Positions 1 through 5,978 of a DNA stretch of 27,516 bases are shown piece after piece; the first letter of the stretch is position 1, and each line of letters opens with the position of its first letter. The notes under the pieces are model-generated. The model was given only the letters and a program-made list of their open reading frames with translations, ran no database searches and was not told the origin of the DNA. The position numbers were made by a program, and so were the translations under genes. The stretch is from VRUE01 sp036403515 (lineage in GTDB: Bacteria; Actinomycetota; Thermoleophilia; Solirubrobacterales; 70-9): NCBI GenBank assembly GCA_036403515.1, contig DASWQV010000035.1:1-27516 (forward strand), given 5' to 3'.

Positions 1-28
1 GCGGACACTCAGCGCGAAGCGCGTCCGC
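1..28. repeat. Hairpin downstream of the epimerase gene, possibly cut by the window edge
   Basis: GCGGAC (1-6) pairs with GTCCGC (23-28), and inner GCGC/GCGC arms close around GAA. It lies just beyond the 3' end of the minus-strand epimerase gene, so it may be a terminator without a T-run. It could also be the edge of a longer palindromic element of the kind seen elsewhere here; the sequence to the left is missing. Confidence 0.35.
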
Positions 29-59
29 CGAGGGGACGCCCACGCCGCACCCCCCGGCT

Positions 60-1007
60 TCAGTCTGAAGCGCCTGACAGGCGCTCGATGCCAGCCTTCT
101 CAATCGTCATCTGCAACCCCTCGCGAAGCTCGACCTTCGGCTCCCAGCCGAGCAGCTCACGGGCCCGGGTGATATCGGGGCGACGCTGCTGCGGATCATC
201 GACCGGCAGCGGCTCGAAGATGATCTCCGACTTGGAGCCGGTCACGTCGATCACGGTCTTCGCCAGTTCGAGCAGGGTGAACTCTTTCGGGTTGCCGATG
301 TTGACCGGCGAGTGAACCTCGGACTCGGCTAGGGAGACGATGCCGCGGATCAGGTCGTCGACGTAACAGAAGCTGCGCGTCTGCTCGCCCTCGCCGAAGA
401 CGGTCAGCGGCCGATCCCCGAGCGCCTGGCGGAAGAAGGTTGGAATCGCCCGCCCGTCGTGGGCGCGCATGCGCGGTCCGTAGGTGTTGAAGATCCGCAC
501 GATCGAGGTGTCAACGCCCTGCTGGCGGTGGTAGGCCATCGTCATCGCCTCGGCGTAGCGCTTCGCCTCGTCGTAGACGCCGCGCGGGCCGATCGGGTTG
601 ACGTGGCCCCAGTAGTCCTCGGTCTGAGGGTGCACCTTGGGGTCACCGTAGACCTCGCTGGTCGAGGCGATCAGGAACCGGGCGCGCTTGAACTTGGCGA
701 CGCCGAGCATGTGATGGGTGCCGTGCGAGCCAACCTTGAGCGTGTGCAGCGGCAGCCGCAAGTAGTCGATCGGGCTGGCCGGCGAAGCGAGGTGGTAGAC
801 GAAGTCGACCTCCTCGGGAATATCGACGTGCTCGATGATGTCGATGTGGCGAAAGTCGAAGTCGCCGTCGCGGATGTGCTCGATGTTCTGCAGCGAGCCG
901 GTCTCGAGATTGTCGATGCAGATCACCTTGTGGCCTTCGCCGAGCAGGTGCTCGCAGAGGTGGGAGCCGAGAAAGCCGGCGCCGCCGGTGACCACGCAGG
1001 TGCTCAT
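60..1007 (-). CDS. NAD-dependent epimerase/dehydratase, UDP-glucuronate decarboxylase-like
   Basis: Extended short-chain dehydrogenase of 315 aa. It has the Rossmann motif GGAGFLG (8-14), the STSEVYGDP block (115-123) and the catalytic Y145-x3-K149 in VYDEAKR. The strings HLASPASPIDY, VNPIGPRG, RIFNTYGPRM and QTRSFCYVDDL, together with RRPDI near the end, match the UDP-glucuronate decarboxylase (UDP-xylose synthase) branch. Those enzymes oxidise UDP-glucuronate at C4 with bound NAD and decarboxylate it to UDP-xylose for glycan synthesis. The start at 1007 (MSTCVVTGG) is chosen because the Rossmann fold begins there; the frame stays open to 1082 but adds unstructured residues. A TAGCAT hexamer lies 8 nt upstream and there is no clear Shine-Dalgarno. 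Another nucleotide-sugar epimerase or dehydratase is possible. Family certain, substrate probable. Confidence 0.9.
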   Translation of the reverse strand: MSTCVVTGGAGFLGSHLCEHLLGEGHKVICIDNLETGSLQNIEHIRDGDFDFRHIDIIEHVDIPEEVDFVYHLASPASPIDYLRLPLHTLKVGSHGTHHMLGVAKFKRARFLIASTSEVYGDPKVHPQTEDYWGHVNPIGPRGVYDEAKRYAEAMTMAYHRQQGVDTSIVRIFNTYGPRMRAHDGRAIPTFFRQALGDRPLTVFGEGEQTRSFCYVDDLIRGIVSLAESEVHSPVNIGNPKEFTLLELAKTVIDVTGSKSEIIFEPLPVDDPQQRRPDITRARELLGWEPKVELREGLQMTIEKAGIERLSGASD

Positions 1008-1015
1008 CGGCGCTG

Positions 1016-1021
1016 ATGCTA
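1016..1021 (-). promoter_or_regulatory. Putative -10 (TAGCAT) of the epimerase gene
   Basis: TAGCAT on the minus strand, 8 nt before the ATG at 1007. This spacing would put the transcript start at or next to the start codon. No convincing -35 is seen. Confidence 0.4.
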
Positions 1022-1181
1022 TCGACCGCTCGTCGGAACAGCCGCCGCGATGGGAATTTGTGCAATTTGCGGGCTCCGCCACCGATCACCCGTCCAGCCG
1101 GGGGGAGAACCGCCGGCCGTCCCTGCATTAACCGGGCATCTTGGGGCGACAAATCTGACCGGTGGGAGAAGTTCGACGGGG

Positions 1182-2486
1182 ATGAGCCAGGGACGGCAGG
1201 CGACGAGGATGCAGGGGCGACGACTCGGACGCGCGGCTTCGGCGCGCGGCCAGAGCGAGGCCTCGCGCAAGCGAGCGGCGATCGAAATGATCGCCGAGCA
1301 CGAGGCTGCGTTGAAGCGGACGGCGCGGCGCTACTCGCTCGATGCCGAAGACGCTGAGGACGCCTACCAACGGGCCCTGGAGATCGTCCTCGTCAAAGCC
1401 CCGACCACTGACGCGCGGGAGCTGATTCGCTGGACCCAGACGGTGACCAAGCACGAGGCTCTGGCGCTGCGCCAGAGCCGTGAGCGGCTGCTCGGCCACG
1501 CTGGCCACATGGCATCCAGTGGGGCGACCGACCTCGTGGCGCTGATCCCAGCCACCGATGACACCCCCGAGGAGCAGGTCGAGCGACGCGAGGCGGTCGC
1601 CCGCAGCCGCGAGGCTCTGCAGACGCTGAAGCCAGCCGAGCTGCGCGCCCTGAGCCTGCTCGCCGAGGGCTACTCCTACGCCGAGATAGGCGAGATCACC
1701 GGTTTCAGCCAAACCAAGATCAACCGGGTTCTGGCCGAGGGACGCGACCGCTTTCGCAGCCTCCTCTCCAGCAGTGAGGACGGCCGTCGCTGCCGTCAGA
1801 TGGGACCGCTTCTCTCGGCGTTCTGCGACGGCGAAGTGAGCGAGGCCGAGTCGCAAGCGGTGCGTGAGCACCTTCGTGCCTGTGGCCACTGCCGCTCGAC
1901 CATGCGCGCCTACCGGGCTGCGCCAAGAATCGCGATCGCGCTGGGGCCGTCGCTGCTGCCGCCGCGGTCAGTGCTGGAGCGGGTGCATGAGCTCTTCGCC
2001 GAACTGGGTTCACGACTACCGCGCGTCGGCGGCGCGGGTGCCGGCTCAGCTGCGACCCAGGTCGCCGTCGGCGGCGGCTCCAAGAGCGTGGGCATGGCTG
2101 CTCTCGCCAAACTGCTCGCGGTGTGCGGGGCGGCCGGAGTCGCGGCGGCCGGCGCTGCCACGGGCGTGCTTCCAGCGCCAGATTTGACTCCGCAGCACAG
2201 TCGAGAGCCGGTGATCGAGCGATCTTCGCCTGAGCAGATCGAGACAGGAGGGAGCCGGCCCATGGAGGATCAACCCGCCGCCCCCACCCCAGCGCCGGCA
2301 GCCGAGCCGCCGCCAAAACCAGCGCCCCCCGAAGAGCCGGAAACCCTGCAGACCGAAGCGGCCAGCCCCTCACCGGAAGCGGTTGAATATGAACCCCCGC
2401 CTCCGGTGCCTGTTCCCGAGCCAACGAGCGCGAGCGGCGGCGAAGATTCCTCGAGCGGCTCGGCGGCGGGGGAGTTCGGGCCATGA
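1182..2486 (+). CDS. ECF-type sigma factor fused to zinc-finger anti-sigma and membrane anchor
   Basis: The 434-aa protein joins several modules. Residues about 35-75 resemble sigma region 2 (LKRTARRYSLDAEDAEDAYQ). Residues 148-195 are sigma-70 region 4, with an HTH around GYSYAEIGEITGFSQTKINR. Residues 204-240 form a zf-HC2 anti-sigma zinc finger with C215, H230, C234 and C237. Residues about 304-329 are a hydrophobic Ala/Val/Gly-rich membrane segment. A Pro/Glu/Ser-rich tail of about 100 residues follows, predicted outside the cell. The start at 1182 follows a purine-rich stretch (gggagaag) and removes an unstructured upstream extension; 1209 is an alternative. The stop overlaps the next ATG (ATGA at 2483-2486), implying translational coupling to the secreted protein. 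A sigma factor tethered by its own anti-sigma domain would need proteolysis or a conformational signal for release; that mechanism is inferred. Confidence 0.85.
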   Translation: MSQGRQATRMQGRRLGRAASARGQSEASRKRAAIEMIAEHEAALKRTARRYSLDAEDAEDAYQRALEIVLVKAPTTDARELIRWTQTVTKHEALALRQSRERLLGHAGHMASSGATDLVALIPATDDTPEEQVERREAVARSREALQTLKPAELRALSLLAEGYSYAEIGEITGFSQTKINRVLAEGRDRFRSLLSSSEDGRRCRQMGPLLSAFCDGEVSEAESQAVREHLRACGHCRSTMRAYRAAPRIAIALGPSLLPPRSVLERVHELFAELGSRLPRVGGAGAGSAATQVAVGGGSKSVGMAALAKLLAVCGAAGVAAAGAATGVLPAPDLTPQHSREPVIERSSPEQIETGGSRPMEDQPAAPTPAPAAEPPPKPAPPEEPETLQTEAASPSPEAVEYEPPPPVPVPEPTSASGGEDSSSGSAAGEFGP

Positions 2487-4486
2487 GGACCTTGCTCGGG
2501 CCTGGCGCAGCGTTTTTTGCCCGCGCAGCGCGGACAACCAGTTGCACATTGGTGATCCTCAGCTTTGCGCTCGCCGGCGCCGCGACGGCGGCGCATGCGG
2601 CGCTGCAGCCAATCGACCTAAGCGTGGACGGAGGCGAGGAAATCTGGCACGCCCAGCGCTCGTTTGCCCTGCGTTGGAGCAACCCTCCGGGACCCGTCGC
2701 CAAGGTCCACTATCGGGTGCTGGACCCCTCCGAGCACGCGCTCGACGAGAAGACGCTCGACTGGCCGGCGACGTCAATCCAGCAGCTCAGCGTGCCCTCC
2801 ACTCCCGGCGCCTACACCGCGGAGATCTGGTTGGAGGACAGCAGCGGCATCGAGGGCACGCCCGTATCGGCAAAGCTGCGCTTTGACGACGGCAAGCCGG
2901 GCCGGATCGAACCGCCGCAGGCCCCCGAATGGATCAGCCGCATCGAGTTTCCATACCTACTCCGCCTCGGCCATCCCGGCGGCCCCGCGCCGCTCTCGGG
3001 CATCCGCGGCTACGCGGCCACACTCGACCGGCTCTCCGGCGACAGCTTCTGCCTGCCGATCGCCAGCTGCGGCCCCAGGGAGTTCGAGCTCCAAATGGGA
3101 GCCGTTGGGGACTCCCTTGCGATTACCGAACTGCCAGAGGGGACGAGCTATCTCCACGCCGTCGCTATCTCCGGCTCGGGCATGCGCTCAGCGAGCTCAG
3201 CAAATACCGCCCTGCACGTCGACAAGACGGATCCGGTGACGCTGCTCGCCGGCAACCCCGCAGGCTGGTCTAACCGCCCCCTGAGCTTGACCGCAACCGC
3301 AACCGACCTCGGCTCGGGAATGTTCGCGAGCGACGGCGGCGAACCCTTCACCGCGATCCAAATCGACGGCGGAGCGCCGATCAGGGCAGACGGCGACGAG
3401 GTCTCGGCGACCGTGATCGGATCCGGCATCCACTCGGTCGCCTACTACGCCCGCGACGCAGCCGGCAACGTGGCGGATGGCGGCGCCTCCAACGGCAACC
3501 CCAACCACGCGCCCGCCACCGCAGTCGTGAGGATCGACCGCGAGCCGCCTCGGGTTGCCTTCGCAGGCGCCCAGGATCCACTCGACCCGGAGCGGATTGA
3601 GGCTCGCGCTTCTGATCTCCTCTCGGGCCTCGATCCGACGTCGGGATCGATCGGCGTTCGGCCAGCCGGCTCCAGAGAGCGCTTCGTCGAGCTGCCCACG
3701 GAGCGCTCTGGCTCATGGCTGCGCGCCCGCTGGGACTCCGAGGCCTATCCGCGCGGCGAATACGAGTTCCGCGTCACCGCCTACGACGCCGCGGGCAACT
3801 CGGCGTCCACATTGCGCAGGAGCGACGGCTCGCCAATGCGGCTGTCCAATCCGCTGAAGGTTGCGACGGCGTTGCTCAGCGGCTTCCGCCCACGCACCGT
3901 TCGTTACGGACGCGGAGCCGTTTTTTCCGGCCGGCTGATCGCGGGTCGCCACGCGCCGCTGCCGGGGATGCCCGTGCGGATAATCGAGCGCTTCGACTCG
4001 GGAGCCGCCCTGGCCGACCGTGTCTCGACCGTCGAGACCGATGCCACCGGCAGCTTCAGCGCCTATATCGCGCCAGGCCCAAGCCGCGACCTAATCGCCG
4101 TCGCCCCGCCAACCCGGAACTTGCGCGGCGCCAGCACCCGATCGTTGCGGCTTGCCGTGCGCAGCGGCGTGCGGATGGGGGTTTCCGCGCCGACGGCGCG
4201 GGTGGGCGGGGCGCCGATCACCTTCCGCGGCGGCGTCGCCCTCGCGGGCGCAGTGGCCCCCGACGGGGGCAAGACGGTTCAATTGCAGTTCCGCCTGCCC
4301 GGCCTGCCCTGGAGCGAGTTCCGCACGATCCATACCGACAGGCACGGGCACTTCCACTACGCCTACCGGTTCAGCGACGACGACAGCCGTGGCGTGCGCT
4401 TCCAGTTCCGGGCGTATGCCCCGGCGCAGGCCGGCTGGCCCTTCGAGCCAGCCGGTTCAGCGCCGGTACGAGTTCTCGGTGTCTAA
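2483..4486 (+). CDS. Large secreted Ig-like-domain protein, coupled to the sigma factor
   Basis: 667 aa with an N-terminal signal peptide (hydrophobic stretch about 17-38, likely cleavage after AHA). The rest is beta-rich and shows no catalytic motif. Ig/cadherin-like segments are marked by YAATLDRLSG, by TDPVTLLAGNPAGWSNRPLSLTATATD-type wording around residue 250, and by RGEYEFRVTAYDAAGNSAST. Two C-terminal carboxypeptidase-regulatory-like modules follow (G-x-P-x-R phrases followed by TDATGSFSAYI and TDRHGHFHYAYRF). Similar modular secreted proteins are common in Thermoleophilia, without known function. Its ATG lies inside the stop of the sigma/anti-sigma gene, so both are made from one message. 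It may be the extracytoplasmic partner or sensor of that sigma factor, or its main product; this is inference from position only. Confidence 0.8.
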   Translation: MRTLLGPGAAFFARAARTTSCTLVILSFALAGAATAAHAALQPIDLSVDGGEEIWHAQRSFALRWSNPPGPVAKVHYRVLDPSEHALDEKTLDWPATSIQQLSVPSTPGAYTAEIWLEDSSGIEGTPVSAKLRFDDGKPGRIEPPQAPEWISRIEFPYLLRLGHPGGPAPLSGIRGYAATLDRLSGDSFCLPIASCGPREFELQMGAVGDSLAITELPEGTSYLHAVAISGSGMRSASSANTALHVDKTDPVTLLAGNPAGWSNRPLSLTATATDLGSGMFASDGGEPFTAIQIDGGAPIRADGDEVSATVIGSGIHSVAYYARDAAGNVADGGASNGNPNHAPATAVVRIDREPPRVAFAGAQDPLDPERIEARASDLLSGLDPTSGSIGVRPAGSRERFVELPTERSGSWLRARWDSEAYPRGEYEFRVTAYDAAGNSASTLRRSDGSPMRLSNPLKVATALLSGFRPRTVRYGRGAVFSGRLIAGRHAPLPGMPVRIIERFDSGAALADRVSTVETDATGSFSAYIAPGPSRDLIAVAPPTRNLRGASTRSLRLAVRSGVRMGVSAPTARVGGAPITFRGGVALAGAVAPDGGKTVQLQFRLPGLPWSEFRTIHTDRHGHFHYAYRFSDDDSRGVRFQFRAYAPAQAGWPFEPAGSAPVRVLGV

Positions 4487-4513
4487 GGGCGACTGACCAA
4501 GCAGATCAAGGAC

Positions 4514-4535
4514 GCAGGAGCGCAGCGTGCTCTGC
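4514..4535. terminator. Weak hairpin between convergent genes
   Basis: GCAG-AGC (one-base bulge) pairs with GCTCTGC around a 7-nt loop in the 92-bp gap between the secreted protein gene and the basic protein gene. There is no T-run. It may terminate either transcript. Confidence 0.25.
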
Positions 4536-4578
4536 ACGCAAGCGACCGAGGACGCCGATATGCGCCGGCCAGGCGGTC

Positions 4579-5016
4579 TTAGACAGGGAGAAGGTCGATC
4601 GCCTTGCGTACGCGCTGCTCGAGCTCGTTGCGGTTGCGTTTCACGGTTGTCTCGACCGTGCGCTGGTGCTTGCGGGCTTCGCGCTCGACCCGGGTGCGGG
4701 TCTTACGAGCCTCGCTGGTCGCTTTGCGACGGGCGGTGGCGCCACGGCGCTCGGTGCGCTTGACACGGCGGCGCAACTCAGCTCGGTATGACTTGAGCTG
4801 CTTTTCGGCGCCGGAGCGAGCGGTGAACGGCTCGACCAGGTCTGCGACCCGATCGGTGACGGTGAGGACGGCGCCGACGGGGATGTCGACCGCGGTCTCG
4901 ACCACCGTGCGGGCCTGGTTCTTCTCAGAAGTCGAGGGGGAAGCTTTGGCGGAGCGCTGAGCTTTCGCTTTCGGCGCGGTGCCGTTGCTCTTTGCTGCTT
5001 TGGTCTGCGTTGCCAT
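4579..5016 (-). CDS. Basic Ala/Lys/Arg-rich coiled-coil protein with LexA-type operators
   Basis: 145 aa in three parts: a Lys/Ala/Ser/Thr-rich N-terminal tail (about 1-35), a short amphipathic hydrophobic block (VVETAVDIPVGAVLTVTDRVADLV, about 38-61), and a strongly basic, helix-forming region rich in Arg/Lys/Glu/Thr to the end. The charge pattern recalls histone-H1-like or HBHA-like bacterial proteins that bind DNA or polyanions, but no family is recognised. The start at 5016 has a good Shine-Dalgarno (AAGGGA, about 9 nt upstream). The frame extends to 5094, but that would run translation through the operators. Two 12-bp sites GAAC-N4-GTTC lie 56 and 73 nt upstream of the start codon. This suggests induction by DNA damage; a role in protecting or compacting DNA is a guess. 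Confidence 0.75.
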   Translation of the reverse strand: MATQTKAAKSNGTAPKAKAQRSAKASPSTSEKNQARTVVETAVDIPVGAVLTVTDRVADLVEPFTARSGAEKQLKSYRAELRRRVKRTERRGATARRKATSEARKTRTRVEREARKHQRTVETTVKRNRNELEQRVRKAIDLLPV

Positions 5017-5070
5017 TAAGTTGAATCCCTTCGGTATGCGGGTTTCCTGCCTGAAGGTTCGCGAGTTTAA

Positions 5071-5084
5071 CGAACATATGTTCT
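5071..5084. promoter_or_regulatory. LexA/SOS-type box 1
   Basis: CGAACATATGTTCT contains a perfect palindrome, GAACATATGTTC. It fits GAACRNRYGTTY, the LexA (DinR) site known in Bacillus and Mycobacterium. It lies in the 5' region of the basic-protein gene and 38 nt downstream of the phosphatase stop. Confidence 0.65.
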
Positions 5085-5087
5085 TAG

Positions 5088-5101
5088 CGAACACACGTTC
5101 T
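5088..5101. promoter_or_regulatory. LexA/SOS-type box 2
   Basis: CGAACACACGTTCT also fits GAACRNRYGTTY. It is 17 bp centre-to-centre from box 1. Two matching sites in tandem make a chance occurrence unlikely and suggest cooperative repression. Confidence 0.6.
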
Positions 5102-5121
5102 AAACCCGGGAGCCGCTCTGG

Positions 5122-5943
5122 TTACTGGGCGGCGCGGGCAATCGCCAGGCCCTGCTCCCCTGCGGCGGCGGCGATCGGGTAGCGAGCGTCCAGACCCAGT
5201 CTTGCTTGCTCAAGAGCCAGATCTCCGAAGCTCACCTCTCCCCCCGCCTCTCGCACGATCAGCTGCGCGGCCGCGGCGTCCACCGAGCGACAGGGGCGCA
5301 GGCTGGCCATCGCATCGAAGCGGCCAGCACCCACGTAGGCGGCGCTGATCGCGATCGAACCGACCACTCGCAGGCGGTATACGCGGCCGGCGAGCGCTTC
5401 CAGCGCCCGCAGTGCCCGCTCCGGCTCCGCCGCCTCGAGCCCGAGCAGCTCAATCTTGTCGCCGTCGGGGCCGACGGCGATTCGCTCGTCACCGAGCTTT
5501 GCACCCTCACCCCGCTGGGCGACGAACTCCTCGCCGGCGCCGAAGTCATAGACGTAGCCGAACTCGACCGCGGCCATCGAGTCACCACTGGCAACGGCGA
5601 TGCTGAGGCTGTGCGAGGGCAGGGTGCGGCGAGCGTTGAGCGAGCCGTCGATCGGATCGATCACGACCCGGACCGGGCCCCCGTCGCCAAAGGAAATTTC
5701 GCCGCGCTCCTCTGAAACCGCGACGAACGAGGCTCCCTGCGCGGCCAGAGCCTCCAACTCGATGAAGACCATGTCCTCGCAGCGGCGGTCGATTACCAGC
5801 GTGTGGTCGCCACCCTCGCCGACGCCCTCGTAAGCCGTTCGGGCACCGACTCCGCGCACCTCCTCGAAGATCGCCCGCTGCGCCGCCACGGCGCGGCGGC
5901 AAATTCCCAGCCAGTCTGCGGAAAAAACGTCCACCGAGGGCAT
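5122..5943 (-). CDS. Inositol monophosphatase-family sugar/inositol phosphatase
   Basis: 273 aa with the complete Li-sensitive Mg-phosphatase signature: E78/E79 in VSEERG, D96-P-I-D99-G-S in VVIDPIDGSLN, and S220-V-D222 followed by AAAAQLIVREAGG. These residues bind two or three metal ions and hydrolyse a phosphomonoester such as inositol-1-phosphate, fructose-1,6-bisphosphate or PAP. In the third motif SVD replaces the usual WD, as in several archaeal and actinobacterial members. The ATG at 5943 is chosen; an in-frame GTG at 5961 would add six residues. The start lies only 35 bp from the divergent helicase-nuclease gene. A transcript running on would reach the basic-protein gene 105 bp downstream, but that gene has its own operators. 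Substrate unknown. Confidence 0.85.
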   Translation of the reverse strand: MPSVDVFSADWLGICRRAVAAQRAIFEEVRGVGARTAYEGVGEGGDHTLVIDRRCEDMVFIELEALAAQGASFVAVSEERGEISFGDGGPVRVVIDPIDGSLNARRTLPSHSLSIAVASGDSMAAVEFGYVYDFGAGEEFVAQRGEGAKLGDERIAVGPDGDKIELLGLEAAEPERALRALEALAGRVYRLRVVGSIAISAAYVGAGRFDAMASLRPCRSVDAAAAQLIVREAGGEVSFGDLALEQARLGLDARYPIAAAAGEQGLAIARAAQ

Positions 5944-5965
5944 CCTATGGAGGCCGAACACTCGC

Positions 5966-5971
5966 TAGCGT
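5966..5971 (+). promoter_or_regulatory. Putative -10 (TAGCGT) of the helicase-nuclease gene
   Basis: TAGCGT ends 7 nt before the ATG at 5979, consistent with a leaderless transcript. It overlaps a GCTAGC palindrome in the short divergent gap. Confidence 0.4.
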
Positions 5972-5978
5972 TGGGGAC

